Shown piece after piece: positions 8,946-17,529 of a stretch of DNA of 64,000 nt (within the stretch, counting starts at the first letter, position 1; every line of letters begins with the position of its first letter). Under the pieces are notes generated by a model. It searched no databases, was not told the DNA's origin, and worked only from the letters and a program-made list of their open reading frames with translations. The position numbers and the translations under genes are program-made. This DNA comes from Quadrisphaera setariae (lineage in GTDB: Bacteria; Actinomycetota; Actinomycetes; Actinomycetales; Quadrisphaeraceae), in contig NZ_VKAC01000012.1 in NCBI RefSeq assembly GCF_008041935.1, positions 62,001 through 126,000 on the forward strand. The letters are read 5' to 3'.

Positions 8946-10366
8946 GCCGGGTCATCCTGGTGCAGGGCGTGCAGCAGCCGACCGCCCGGGTGCTCGCTCC
9001 CGGACGGCGCCACGCGCCGCCCGCGCAGCCACGTCGACCGCACCGCGCCGCGCAGCCGCTGCCCGGCGTACGGGGTGACCTTGTTCTTGAACGCGAGCAT
9101 CCCCGGCTCCACCAGCAGCTCCTCCTCCGGCGCCAGCACCGCGAGGTCGGCGTCGGCGCCCACCACGAGCGAGCCCTTGCGCCCGGCCAGGCCCACCCGC
9201 GCCGCCGGCCGGGCCGCCATCCAGTCGACCACCCGCTCCAGGCCCACCCCGCGCCGGCGGGCGGCGGTCCACACCACCGGCAGGCCCAGCTGGACGCTGG
9301 CGATGCCGCCCCAGGCGGCGAGGAAGTCGCCCGCCCCGGGCAGCTTGAGGTCGGGCGTGCACGGGGAGTGGTCGGAGACCACGGAGTCGAGCACACCGGC
9401 CTCCAGCGCCGCCCACAGCGCGTCGGCCACCTCGGCCTCGCGGACCGGGGGGCAGCACTTGAACTGCGTGGCGCCGTCGGGCACGGCCGCGGCGTCGAGG
9501 GTGAGGTAGTGCGGGCAGGTCTCGGCCGTCACCGGCAGGCCCTCAGCGCGCGCCGCGGCGACCAGGGGCAGCGCCGACGCGCTCGCCAGGTGCACGACGT
9601 GCACGGCGGCCCCGCGCGGGCCCGTCCCGCGCAGCTCGCGGGCCGCCGCGACGACGTCGGCCACGGCGGAGTCCTCCGCGGCGGCGGGCCGGGAGGCGAG
9701 GAACAGCGCGAACGAGCGCGGGTCCGCCCCCTGCGCCAGGCTCCGGGCCACCTGCTCCGCGGCCTCGTCGAGCACGGCCGGGTCCTCGGCGTGCACGAGC
9801 AGCCGCGAGCCCAGCCGCGCCAGCTCCGCCAGGCCCTCGCGCAGCTGGGCGGGGCTGACGTGCTCGAACTCGTCCACGCCCGACGGCGCGGTGAAGCACT
9901 TGGCGCCGAACACGCCACCCGCCACCAGCCCGGCCAGCTCGCCGGTGTTCCCCGGCACCACCCCGCCCCAGAACCCGACGTCCACGTGCACCGCCCCGCG
10001 CGCGGCGTCCCGCTTGACGCGCAGCGCGTCGACCGTCGTCGTCGCGGGGACCGAGTTGAGCGGCATGTCGATGACGGTCGTGACCCCGCCCAGGGCCGCG
10101 GCGCGCGTGGCGGTGTCGAAGCCCTCCCAGGCCGTGCGGCCGGGCTCGTTGACGTGCACGTGCGTGTCGACCAGGCCCGGGAGCAGCACCTCGTCGTCGC
10201 CCAGCTCGAGCACCTGCCGCGCCGGCGGCAGGTCACCACGGCGGTCCAGGCCCACCACGGCGGCGATGCGCCCGTCCCGCACTCCCAGCGCCACCGCCCT
10301 GGTCCCCCCGGGGAGCACGGCGCGCTCGGCGTGGACGACGAGGTCGAGCTCGCTCGACGGTCCCAT
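8942..10366 (-). CDS. allB: Allantoinase
   Basis: A 474-residue cytoplasmic amidohydrolase that opens the hydantoin ring of allantoin to allantoate. Visible hallmarks are the metal ligands DTHVHVNEPGRT at about residue 60, the presumed carbamylated lysine in GAKCFTAPSGVDEF near residue 155, LLVHAEDP, and the catalytic aspartate in VVSDHSPC. The ATG at 10366 shares one base with the stop of the DUF6986 gene (TGATG) and its own stop overlaps the alc start. Dihydropyrimidinases share the fold, but the allantoicase and uricase neighbours decide for allantoinase. Confidence 0.93.
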   Translation of the reverse strand: MGPSSELDLVVHAERAVLPGGTRAVALGVRDGRIAAVVGLDRRGDLPPARQVLELGDDEVLLPGLVDTHVHVNEPGRTAWEGFDTATRAAALGGVTTVIDMPLNSVPATTTVDALRVKRDAARGAVHVDVGFWGGVVPGNTGELAGLVAGGVFGAKCFTAPSGVDEFEHVSPAQLREGLAELARLGSRLLVHAEDPAVLDEAAEQVARSLAQGADPRSFALFLASRPAAAEDSAVADVVAAARELRGTGPRGAAVHVVHLASASALPLVAAARAEGLPVTAETCPHYLTLDAAAVPDGATQFKCCPPVREAEVADALWAALEAGVLDSVVSDHSPCTPDLKLPGAGDFLAAWGGIASVQLGLPVVWTAARRRGVGLERVVDWMAARPAARVGLAGRKGSLVVGADADLAVLAPEEELLVEPGMLAFKNKVTPYAGQRLRGAVRSTWLRGRRVAPSGSEHPGGRLLHALHQDDPA

Positions 10367-11715
10367 CAGCCGACCCTCCTGCTGGCCAGCGCCTCCAGCG
10401 CCGGCCCGTCCATCCCGACCCGCTGCGCGCTGGTCGCCAGGTCCTGCACGCCCACCACGTCGGCCCGCACGAGCAGCCGCGCCATCGCCTGCGCGGTGGC
10501 GGGCTCGTCGGCCACGCCCGCGGCCGCGTCGTCCCCGGCAGCGGCCCGCGCCGCCGTCGCCGCGACCCACGCCCCCAGGCGCCGCTCGGCCTCGGGCAGC
10601 CCGGACCGGGCGTGGACGAGGTTGGCCAGGTGCCGCGTCACGAGGTGCCCCGGGTGGAGGTCCCAGCCCTGGGCCAGCCCGCGCTCCAGCTGGCGCACGA
10701 CCAGGCGCGCGTGGAGCGCCCACGCCGCGTGCACCTGGGCGGTGTCCGAGCCGTCGGCGCCGCCCGTGGGCAGCACGTTGGTGGAGCCGTCGCTGACGGC
10801 CACACCCGTCCCGGCGGCGGCCAGCTGCAGCACGGCCTTGGCGTGGTCGGCCAGGGGGTGCTCCAGGCTCTGCTGCGCCGGCGGCACCCCGCACGCGGCG
10901 GAGAAGTCGTACGTGCCGTAGTGCAGGCCCGTCAGCCGGCCGCGGGCGGCCTCGCGGCAGCGGGCCACGGCGGCGCGCCCGTCCGGGGAGACCACGAGCG
11001 CCGGCACCTCCACCTGGACCTCGACGCGCACCCAGCCGCGCTCCAGGCCGTGGGCGTCCTCGAGGGCGTCGAGCACGTCGGCGAGCGCGGCCACCTGCGC
11101 GGGGTCGCTGACCTTCGCGAGGGTCACGAGCAGGTGGTCGGGCAGCGCCCCGAGCTCCACCTCCGGGGCGTCCGCACCGCGCTCGGCGGTGGCCGCCACC
11201 GCGGCCACGACGCGCGCCAGGGTCCGCACCGAGCGCCGCCGGGTGCCCGCCTCGAACGAGCGCACCCGCACCCCCGCCACCGCCGGCGCGACCTGACCGC
11301 GCACGCGCCGCCCGGCGATCCGCGCCAGCGCCGCCCCGGCGGCGTCGGCGTGGGCGTCCTCCTCGGCGTCACCGCGGCGCCCCGGCGCCTCACCCGGCAG
11401 GCCGTAGCCGTCCTCCAGGTCCAGGCGCAGGTCGGCCACCGGCCGGGTGCGCAGCAGCTCGAGGAGCCGCTCGCGGTCGTCGTCGTCGACGTCCAGCCCC
11501 GTCGCCGCCGCCAGCGCCGCCGTGCCGGGGGCGTGGCGGGCGAGCAGGCCCAGGGCGCGGCGGCCCCACTCCTGCGGCGTGCCGTCGTCGCCGGCGTCGG
11601 CCGGCACGTACGCGGTGTGCACGGGCTGGGGCCGGGGCAGCTCGACGGGGGGCGCCGCGAGCGCGGCGTCGAGGTCGGCCAGCTGGTCGTCGAGGCGAGC
11701 GAGCAGGTCGTCCAT
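10366..11715 (-). CDS. DUF6986 aldolase/CitE-like protein of the urate operon
   Basis: A 449-residue protein that resembles the actinobacterial DUF6986 family, distant kin of HpcH/HpaI aldolases, citrate lyase beta and malate synthase. An acidic metal-site motif LRLDLEDGYG sits near residue 105, followed by RGQVAPAVAGVRVRSFE, a VEVQVEVPALV strand, and a conserved HYGTYDFSAACGV block near residue 300. Its enzyme activity is not established. It is locked between uricase and allantoinase by one-base TGATG overlaps on both sides, which argues strongly for a role in urate or ureidoglycolate breakdown. A C-C lyase or condensing enzyme acting on glyoxylate or ureidoglycolate is a reasonable guess. 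Confidence 0.8.
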   Translation of the reverse strand: MDDLLARLDDQLADLDAALAAPPVELPRPQPVHTAYVPADAGDDGTPQEWGRRALGLLARHAPGTAALAAATGLDVDDDDRERLLELLRTRPVADLRLDLEDGYGLPGEAPGRRGDAEEDAHADAAGAALARIAGRRVRGQVAPAVAGVRVRSFEAGTRRRSVRTLARVVAAVAATAERGADAPEVELGALPDHLLVTLAKVSDPAQVAALADVLDALEDAHGLERGWVRVEVQVEVPALVVSPDGRAAVARCREAARGRLTGLHYGTYDFSAACGVPPAQQSLEHPLADHAKAVLQLAAAGTGVAVSDGSTNVLPTGGADGSDTAQVHAAWALHARLVVRQLERGLAQGWDLHPGHLVTRHLANLVHARSGLPEAERRLGAWVAATAARAAAGDDAAAGVADEPATAQAMARLLVRADVVGVQDLATSAQRVGMDGPALEALASRRVG

Positions 11716-12569
11716 CACCGGCGGCTGATCGTCCCCTCGATGAGGCCGTAGGGCCTGTCGTCGGCGTGGAAGACGGCGCCGGGGTTGTCCAGGCCGAACG
11801 GCGACAGGTCCTGCAGGAAGTGGTGCTTGTTCGGCAGCGACAGCGTCACCTCGGCCAGCTCGGGGCGGGCGTCGAGGACGGCGGTGCCCATGGCGTGGAG
11901 CGTCTGCTGCAGCGCCAGGGAGTGGTGCCCGGCGAAGGCCTCCAGCAGCGCGGCGAGCGCACCGGCGTGCACCGCCGCGTGGTCGGCGCCCTCCAGGCCC
12001 CCGGCGGTGTCCGCCGCGTAGCGCCACCGGGCGGTGACCTGGGTGGCGAGGAGGCGGTCGTCGGTCTCGGCGAGCGTGGTGAACCGCTCCTTGAGGAACC
12101 CGTGGTACTCCGACCCCGTGGTCTTGAGCACCACGAGCTCGGCCACCCCGCCCGACAGCTCCACCGCGCCGGCGCGGGTCAGCTCCAGCTCGGCGGTGCG
12201 CACGTGGGAGCCCGTGCGCGAGAAGGCGCGGCCGCCGGAGCCGAGGGGGCTCCACGGGAACTCCTCCACCACGACGCGGGCCACGTCGGCGGACGGGCAC
12301 GCCTGGAGCAGCTGGCGGGCCACGGCCAGCGCGAACGCCTCCGGCTCCCCCACGCCCGTCTCGCGGGCCAGGCCGAAGACGGTGTTCTTCTGCGCGTCGG
12401 TGGTGAGCACGCGAGCGTTGTCGCCGTCGGTGTACGCCGGGCCGAAGTCCCCGCGCAGCGCAGTGGTCACGTTGAGGTCGCGGACCACGTGCTCGGGGCC
12501 CGACCGCTCGACGTGCACCACGCGCACCTCGGCCTTGCCGTACTGGTTCCAGGACAGGTCGTAGCTCAT
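11715..12569 (-). CDS. pucL: Uricase (urate oxidase, cofactor-free)
   Basis: A 284-residue cofactor-independent urate oxidase that makes 5-hydroxyisourate and H2O2. The N terminus NQYGKAEVRVVHV holds the catalytic lysine, LTTDAQKNTVFGLA holds the catalytic threonine, and NKHHFLQDL near the C terminus holds the active-site histidine. The ATG at 12569 was chosen because SYDLSWNQYGK is the usual uricase beginning; upstream sequence in the same open frame is a shadow of uraH. It follows uraH by 8 bases and its stop overlaps the DUF6986 start. The stop is directly after SRR, with no peroxisome-type tail, as expected in bacteria. Confidence 0.95.
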   Translation of the reverse strand: MSYDLSWNQYGKAEVRVVHVERSGPEHVVRDLNVTTALRGDFGPAYTDGDNARVLTTDAQKNTVFGLARETGVGEPEAFALAVARQLLQACPSADVARVVVEEFPWSPLGSGGRAFSRTGSHVRTAELELTRAGAVELSGGVAELVVLKTTGSEYHGFLKERFTTLAETDDRLLATQVTARWRYAADTAGGLEGADHAAVHAGALAALLEAFAGHHSLALQQTLHAMGTAVLDARPELAEVTLSLPNKHHFLQDLSPFGLDNPGAVFHADDRPYGLIEGTISRR

Positions 12570-12577
12570 CGAGCGGC

Positions 12578-12904
12578 TCAGCTCCCGCGGTAGGTGGTGT
12601 AGCCGAAGGGCGACAGCAGCAGCGGCACGTGCAGGCTCCGCCGCTGCCCGGGGTCGCCCTCGGGGACGACGACGACGACGGCGACCTCGGGGAAGAACCC
12701 GCTGCGCCCGGAGGTGTCGAACAGCAGCCGGTAGGTGCCGGGGTCGGGGTCGTCGAAGAGGAGCACGGCGCGCCCGTCGTCGTCGGTGACGGCCGTCACC
12801 AGCGGCGCCCACGCCTCGGCACCGGCGCGCAGCGACAGGGAGACCGGGACGCCCGCGGCGGGGGCACCGGCAGCGGTGTCGAGGACGTGCGTGCTGAGCC
12901 CCAT
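12578..12904 (-). CDS. uraH: 5-hydroxyisourate hydrolase
   Basis: A 108-residue transthyretin-like enzyme that hydrolyses 5-hydroxyisourate to OHCU, the step after uricase. It has the family start LSTHVLDTAAGAPAAGV, a central RLLFDTSGRSGFFPEV block, HVPLLLSPFGYTTY, and the diagnostic C-terminal tetrapeptide YRGS, which separates HIU hydrolases from transthyretin. Length matches the family. It lies 10 bases after the GGDEF-EAL gene and 8 before uricase, so all are one transcript. Confidence 0.95.
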   Translation of the reverse strand: MGLSTHVLDTAAGAPAAGVPVSLSLRAGAEAWAPLVTAVTDDDGRAVLLFDDPDPGTYRLLFDTSGRSGFFPEVAVVVVVPEGDPGQRRSLHVPLLLSPFGYTTYRGS

Positions 12905-12914
12905 GGGCCGGAGG

Positions 12915-15011
12915 CTAGCCAGGCACCGCCTCGTGCGGGGAGGTCGGTGCCGGATCCGCGTGAGCGGCCAGCCACGCGGTCGCCTCGGGCGCGGGCAGCG
13001 GACGGCTGTGGAGGTACCCCTGGCTGACGTCGCAGCCCAGCTCGCGCAGCAGCCGCAGGACGTCGTCGTCCTCGACGCCCTCGGCCACCACCCGCAGGCC
13101 CAGGCCGTGCGCCAGGTCGATGGTGCTGCGCACGACGGTGTACCGGCTGAGATCGGACAGCGCCCGCGACACGAAGGTCCTGTCGATCTTCAGCTCGGTG
13201 ACGGGGAGGCTGAGGAGCACCTCCAGCGAGGAGTAGCCGGTGCCGAAGTCGTCGATGCTGACCTCCACGCCGAGCTCCACGAGGTCGGCCAGCACCGCCG
13301 CCGTCCCCGCGGGGTCGACCACCAGCACCGTCTCGGTGATCTCCAGCACGAGCAGCGAGGCCGGCAGCTGCTCGCGCACGAGCAGTTGCGCCACCTCGTC
13401 GACCAGCTCGGGGCGCACGTCGGTGGCGGTGAGGTTGACCGACACCGGCACGGGGGTCCCGGCCCGGTCCCACGCCGCCGCCTGGCCGATGGCGGCCTCC
13501 AGCACCACGGACGTCAGCCGGCCCATCAGGCCGGCCTCAGCGGCCACGGGCAGGAAGACGTCGGGCGTGAGGACCCCGCGCTCGGGGTGGGCCCAGCGCA
13601 CCAGCGCCTCGGTGCCGCGGACGCGACCGGTGAGCACGTCGACCTGGGGCTGGAAGTGCAGCCGCACCTGGTCGCCGTCCAGGGCCCGGCGCAGCTCGCC
13701 GACCAGCTCCACGGACTCCCGCACCGCGTCGTCGAGGCCGCTGTGGTGCTCCACCGGCTCCGAGCGCAGCGTCCGGGCCCAGTGCATGGCGACGTCGGCG
13801 CGCCGCAGGAGGTCCAGCGGGGCCGTGCCACCGGGCGCGGGCTCCACGACCACGCCGGTGTGCGCGGCGGCGACCACGGAGAACCCCTCGACCTCGTGGG
13901 TCTCGCCGAGCACCTCGTGCACGGCGGCGGCGGTCTGCAGGGCTGCGGGGCGCGAGGCGGCTCCCGCTCCGGTGAGCAGCACGGCGAACTCGTCGCTGCC
14001 CAGGCGCGCCACCACGGCCCCGTGCCCCGCAGCCTCGACGAGGCGCTGGGCGGCGGAGCGCAGGACCTCGTCCCCGGCGCGGTGGCCCAGGGCGTCGTTG
14101 ACGCGGCGGAACCCGTCGAGGTCCAGCAGGAGCACCGCCAGCGGTGCTCCTGCGGCCGCCGCGGCGTCCAGCTCGGCCAGCAGGGCCGTGCGGTTGGCCA
14201 GACCGGTGAGGGTGTCGGTGTGCGCGCGGCGCCGTACGCCCCGCAGCACGAACAGCTCGCGCTGGAGCAGCAGCACCTTGGCGCCCACGCAGCCCAGGGC
14301 GACCACGCCCAGCAGCCAGGGGACCGGGGTGTCCGAGACGTCGACGAAGGCCAGCACGCCCACGGCCATGACGCAGCTCAGGGCGTGGACGGCCAGGTCG
14401 CCGTCCCACGGCACCTGGCGCACGCGGGGCGGCGACGAGCGCACGCCCTGCACGACCGCCCATCCCCCAGCACCCCCGACGAGCACCAGCAGCGCGGTCG
14501 CGAGGAGCTGCTGCGCGCCACCGGGGACCAGCTGGCGCGCGAGGACCGCCGCGGGCAGGAGCAGCGCCACCGCCGCGAGGACACCGGCCGCGCGCGGGCG
14601 GTGGTCACGGCCGCCGCGCGCGTGGGACGCCGTCACGAGGGCCATGACGACCAGGCAGGCGGCGCCGGCGGCGACGACGAGCAGGCCGTGGGCGGTGGGG
14701 AGGTCGAGGTCACCGGCCGCGGCGAGGGGCCGGGCCGCCAGGGCGGTGACCACGGCGGACAGGGACGCGGCGGACGCGACCGCCCCGATGCCGGCGACCC
14801 GCGCCGTCGTGCCCAGGTGCACCGCCATGAGCAGGGCGAGGGCGGTCCCCAGGACGGCCTCCCCCACCAGCGCGGCGGCCAGCGGCACCGCGGACGGCTC
14901 CGGCGCCAGCGCCAGCGGGCAGAGGAGCGCCGCGGGCAGCAGGCCCACCAGGGCCGCCGCGCCCAGGGCCCGAGCTCCCGCGCGGGCCGGCGAGGGGGTC
15001 GGGAGCTGCAT
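12915..15011 (-). CDS. Membrane GGDEF-EAL cyclic-di-GMP protein
   Basis: About 698 residues. The first ~290 hold seven or eight hydrophobic segments (a membrane sensor of MASE-like layout). A GGDEF domain follows with LTGLANRTAL, LLDLDGFRRVNDALGH and the signature ARLGSDEFAVLL, in which the second glycine is replaced by serine. The C-terminal EAL domain keeps its key residues: TEALVRW, VSVNLT, EITETV, DDFGTGYSSL, LKIDRTFV, AEGVED and SQGYLHSRPLP. The phosphodiesterase is therefore probably active, and the cyclase may be weak. The ATG at 15011 is preferred; a GTG at 15017 is possible. It sits 55 bases after uraD and 10 before uraH, inside the urate operon, an unusual place for a c-di-GMP gene. 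Confidence 0.9.
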   Translation of the reverse strand: MQLPTPSPARAGARALGAAALVGLLPAALLCPLALAPEPSAVPLAAALVGEAVLGTALALLMAVHLGTTARVAGIGAVASAASLSAVVTALAARPLAAAGDLDLPTAHGLLVVAAGAACLVVMALVTASHARGGRDHRPRAAGVLAAVALLLPAAVLARQLVPGGAQQLLATALLVLVGGAGGWAVVQGVRSSPPRVRQVPWDGDLAVHALSCVMAVGVLAFVDVSDTPVPWLLGVVALGCVGAKVLLLQRELFVLRGVRRRAHTDTLTGLANRTALLAELDAAAAAGAPLAVLLLDLDGFRRVNDALGHRAGDEVLRSAAQRLVEAAGHGAVVARLGSDEFAVLLTGAGAASRPAALQTAAAVHEVLGETHEVEGFSVVAAAHTGVVVEPAPGGTAPLDLLRRADVAMHWARTLRSEPVEHHSGLDDAVRESVELVGELRRALDGDQVRLHFQPQVDVLTGRVRGTEALVRWAHPERGVLTPDVFLPVAAEAGLMGRLTSVVLEAAIGQAAAWDRAGTPVPVSVNLTATDVRPELVDEVAQLLVREQLPASLLVLEITETVLVVDPAGTAAVLADLVELGVEVSIDDFGTGYSSLEVLLSLPVTELKIDRTFVSRALSDLSRYTVVRSTIDLAHGLGLRVVAEGVEDDDVLRLLRELGCDVSQGYLHSRPLPAPEATAWLAAHADPAPTSPHEAVPG

Positions 15012-15066
15012 GATCACGTCATCGGCGCACGCTGGTGCCCCCTCCAGCGCCCACCCCCCGAGCGGC

Positions 15067-15570
15067 CTAGGCCGCCAGCGCCGCCTGCAGGCGGAGCAGC
15101 GCGATCTGGCGCAGCTGGTCCCCCGCGACCTCGAGCTCCGCGGCGGCGTCGTTGCCGAGGCGGACCTCGAGCGCGGCGAGGACCTCCTCGGAGGACAGCC
15201 CCGCGGCGCGGATGAGGAAGACGTGCCCGAAGCGCGCCTCGTACGCGGCGTTGCCCGCCGCCAGGCGCTCGCGGGTCTCGGCGTCCTGCGAGACACCGGA
15301 CTGCTCCAGGCGCGACATGCGCTCGTGGGCGCTGTCACCGGTGGGGCGCTCCCCGATGCGCGGGTGGGTCCGGAGCGCGGCGAGCACGGCCTCGGGCGGC
15401 AGGGCCCGGGCTGCGGCGTCGGCCTGCTCCAGCAGCTGCTCCACGTCGGCGTAGGGCGCGCCGTCCAGCACGCTGGCCACCCACAGCGGGGCGTCCAGGC
15501 ACGCGGCCAGCGCCTGGGCCTCACCGCCGCTGGGTGGCGTGCGACCGAGGAGGACGTCCAGGAGCGACAT
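15067..15570 (-). CDS. uraD: OHCU decarboxylase
   Basis: A 167-residue enzyme converting 2-oxo-4-hydroxy-4-carboxy-5-ureidoimidazoline to S-allantoin. Diagnostic motifs are the catalytic-histidine block THPRIGE near residue 70, SRLEQSGVSQ, and NAAYEARFGHVFLIRAAG, which carries the family's FGxxF(L)I signature. Length is typical. It is the first gene of the operon; a TAGCCT hexamer ends 6 bases before the ATG, so the transcript is probably leaderless. The stop codon lies in a 14-base palindrome (GCGGCCTAGGCCGC, 15062-15075) of unknown meaning. Confidence 0.93.
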   Translation of the reverse strand: MSLLDVLLGRTPPSGGEAQALAACLDAPLWVASVLDGAPYADVEQLLEQADAAARALPPEAVLAALRTHPRIGERPTGDSAHERMSRLEQSGVSQDAETRERLAAGNAAYEARFGHVFLIRAAGLSSEEVLAALEVRLGNDAAAELEVAGDQLRQIALLRLQAALAA

Positions 15571-15576
15571 GCCGCG

Positions 15577-15582
15577 AGGCTA
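15577..15582 (-). promoter_or_regulatory. -10 element of the urate operon (leaderless)
   Basis: TAGCCT on the minus strand, six bases before the uraD ATG. This spacing puts transcription start at or next to the A of ATG. The 33-base gap to the divergent DUF2993 gene also holds GACGAT six bases before that gene's GTG (15592-15597), so two leaderless promoters diverge from this short spacer. Confidence 0.6.
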
Positions 15583-15603
15583 GGCGCTTGAGACGATGCT
15601 CCG

Positions 15604-16353
15604 GTGCTGAGGCGGCTGGTCATCACCCTCCTGGTGCTGGCGGTGCTCGCCGGGGGTGCGGTGGTCGCGGCGCCCGTGGTGGACCGCGGGGTGCGCGCGG
15701 CGGCGCAGGAGCGGGTGGCCACCGAGGTGGCGCGCCTCACCGGCGCGACGGGCGGCGTGGACGTCCAGGTGCGGGGAGGCTGGTTCCTCCCGCAGGCGGT
15801 GCGGGGCCGCTACGACGACGTGCGGGTCGTGGCCCGCGGGGTGCCGGCGGGGGACGTCCGCCTCGAGGAGGTCGACGCCCGGCTGTCCGGCGTCGACCTG
15901 CCGCTGTCCGAGGTGCTGGACGGACGCGTCGAACAGGTGGCCGTGGCACGCACCGCCACCACGGCCCGCCTGTCCTACGCCGAGCTCGACAGGGTGCTCG
16001 CCCAGCGGGACGTGCCGCTGTCGGTGGCCGCCGACGGGCAGGACCTGCGCGTCACCGGGACCGCCAGGGTGCTCGGGCAGGACCTGTCGCTGTCGGCCGC
16101 GGTCGACCTCACCGTGGACGGCGGCGGTGGCGCTGGTGGCGCGACCGTGAGGGCGGTGCCCCGCCAGCTGCTCTCAAGGAGCGCGGTGATCGATCGCCTG
16201 TCACGCTCGGTGCTGAGCGGCCTGCGCTCGCAGCTGGCCTTCGAGGTCCCGCTGGGACAGCTGCCGTTCTCGCAGCAGGTCACGGGCGTGCAGGTCCGCT
16301 CCTCGGGCGTGGACGTCTCGACCACCGGCACCTCCATCGTTGTCGGATCGTGA
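15604..16353 (+). CDS. DUF2993 (LmeA-like) phospholipid-binding protein
   Basis: A 249-residue protein with an N-terminal hydrophobic helix (residues 4-24, signal or anchor) and a DUF2993 body. Typical segments are RGGWFLPQAVRGRYDDVRV, VPAGDVRLEEVDARLSGV and LPFSQQVTGVQV near the C terminus. DUF2993 members include mycobacterial LmeA, a periplasmic phosphatidylinositol-binding protein needed for mannan maturation; a similar envelope role is inferred. The GTG start is preceded by GACGAT at leaderless spacing. It diverges from uraD and is followed by an unlinked PAP2 gene. Confidence 0.82.
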   Translation: MLRRLVITLLVLAVLAGGAVVAAPVVDRGVRAAAQERVATEVARLTGATGGVDVQVRGGWFLPQAVRGRYDDVRVVARGVPAGDVRLEEVDARLSGVDLPLSEVLDGRVEQVAVARTATTARLSYAELDRVLAQRDVPLSVAADGQDLRVTGTARVLGQDLSLSAAVDLTVDGGGGAGGATVRAVPRQLLSRSAVIDRLSRSVLSGLRSQLAFEVPLGQLPFSQQVTGVQVRSSGVDVSTTGTSIVVGS

Positions 16354-16409
16354 CTCTGGGCGACCACTTCTGCCAGGTTCTGTTCATGTGAAACGGGTAA
16401 CAAGGAACT

Positions 16410-17300
16410 GTGACGACTGATCCGATGCCTCTCGGCCCGCGTGCAGCCCTGCTGCGCGGGACCGGCGAGCACCGCGAGGCGGCCGCCGCCTGGCTGGCCG
16501 TGCGCTGGCCGCTGCTGGCCGGGGTCGCGCTGCTCGGGGTCCTGCTGGACCTGCTCCTCGGAGGGCCGCTGACCACCGTGGTCGACGTGCGCCTGCACGC
16601 CTGGATGGCAGCGCTGCCGCACACCGGTCCGGACCTCGTGCTCGCGCACGTGCTCGACCACACGGGCCAGCGGTGGCTGGTCACCCCGGTCGTGATCGCG
16701 GCCGCGCTGTGGGCGTGCCGACGCCGGGGCAGCTGGTCCTCGCTGTGGCTGGTGCTCGGGACGATCTTAGCGATGAACGTGGTCATCGCCGTCGCCAAGT
16801 TCTCCCTCGCGCGCGGGCTGGCGATCAGTGGCGACCCGCAGCTCTTCGTGCCCGGCGGGCAGGCCTTCCCCTCCGGCCACGGGGCCAACGCGGCCTCGGC
16901 GGCCGCCTTCGTCGTCCTGCTCGTGGCCCGGGCCCGCGGCACCCGCATCCGCAGGTCCACCGCCCTCGTGGGCGTGCTGGTGCCGAGCGCGGTGATGACG
17001 GTGGTGTCGCTGTACCTGGGCTTCCACTGGTTCAGCGACCTCGTCGCCGGGGCGCTGCTCGGCGTGCTCGTGGTGCGCGCGGGCGTGGCCGTCGAGGGCT
17101 GGCTCGGCCCCCGGCTGCGCCGCCGGCCCCGCATCGGCGTGCCGCCGCTGCACAGCGTGCGCTCCCAGCAGGACCCGTTCGAGGTCGACCTCCCCGAGGA
17201 CGCGCCCGCTCGGCTAGCGTCGGCCCGTGCTGCTGACACCGCACGAGCAGGAGCGCCTGATGCTCAGCTACGCCGCCGACCTGGCGCGGCGGCGGCGTGA
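16410..17300 (+). CDS. PAP2-family membrane phosphatase-like protein
   Basis: A 296-residue integral membrane protein with about six hydrophobic segments and the PAP2 signatures [12 protein letters not shown] (about residue 155) and [13 protein letters not shown] (about residue 200). Motif 1 is eroded: AKFSLARG stands where K-x6-RP is expected. Motif 3 has Leu-Tyr where the usual Ser-Arg pair is found, although its His and Asp remain. Lipid phosphatase activity is therefore uncertain. The GTG start follows AAGGAA at six bases. The C-terminal ~25 residues are low-complexity and overlap ureA by 74 bases; the ureA promoter lies inside this gene. Confidence 0.75.
   Translation: MTTDPMPLGPRAALLRGTGEHREAAAAWLAVRWPLLAGVALLGVLLDLLLGGPLTTVVDVRLHAWMAALPHTGPDLVLAHVLDHTGQRWLVTPVVIAAALWACRRRGSWSSLWLVLGTILAMNVVIAVAKFSLARGLAISGDPQLFVPGGQAFPSGHGANAASAAAFVVLLVARARGTRIRRSTALVGVLVPSAVMTVVSLYLGFHWFSDLVAGALLGVLVVRAGVAVEGWLGPRLRRRPRIGVPPLHSVRSQQDPFEVDLPEDAPARLASARAADTARAGAPDAQLRRRPGAAAA
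17215..17220 (+). promoter_or_regulatory. -10 element of the urease operon
   Basis: TAGCGT placed six bases before the ureA GTG, the leaderless arrangement seen repeatedly in this window. It lies within the 3' end of the PAP2 gene, so the urease operon can be transcribed independently of it. Confidence 0.6.
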
Positions 17301-17529
17301 GCGAGGGCTGAGGCTCAACCACCCCGAGGCCGTCGCCGTCATCACCTCCTTCCTCCTGGAGGGAGCGCGCGACGGGCGCACCGTCGCCGACCTGATGTCG
17401 GCGGGGCGGGGCGTGCTGGCCCGGGAGGACGTCATGGACGGCGTCCCGGAGATGCTGCACGAGGTGCAGGTCGAGGCGACCTTCCCCGACGGCACCAAGC
17501 TCGTCACCGTGCACGAGCCGATCCCGTGA
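17227..17529 (+). CDS. ureA: Urease gamma subunit
   Basis: The 100-residue gamma chain of nickel urease. It begins [20 protein letters not shown], the standard UreA opening, and contains [21 protein letters not shown] and [20 protein letters not shown]. It assembles with UreB and UreC as a trimer of trimers hydrolysing urea to ammonia and carbamate. The GTG start is fixed by the family N terminus and by TAGCGT six bases upstream. Its stop overlaps ureB by a GTGA. Confidence 0.97.
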   Translation: MLLTPHEQERLMLSYAADLARRRRERGLRLNHPEAVAVITSFLLEGARDGRTVADLMSAGRGVLAREDVMDGVPEMLHEVQVEATFPDGTKLVTVHEPIP

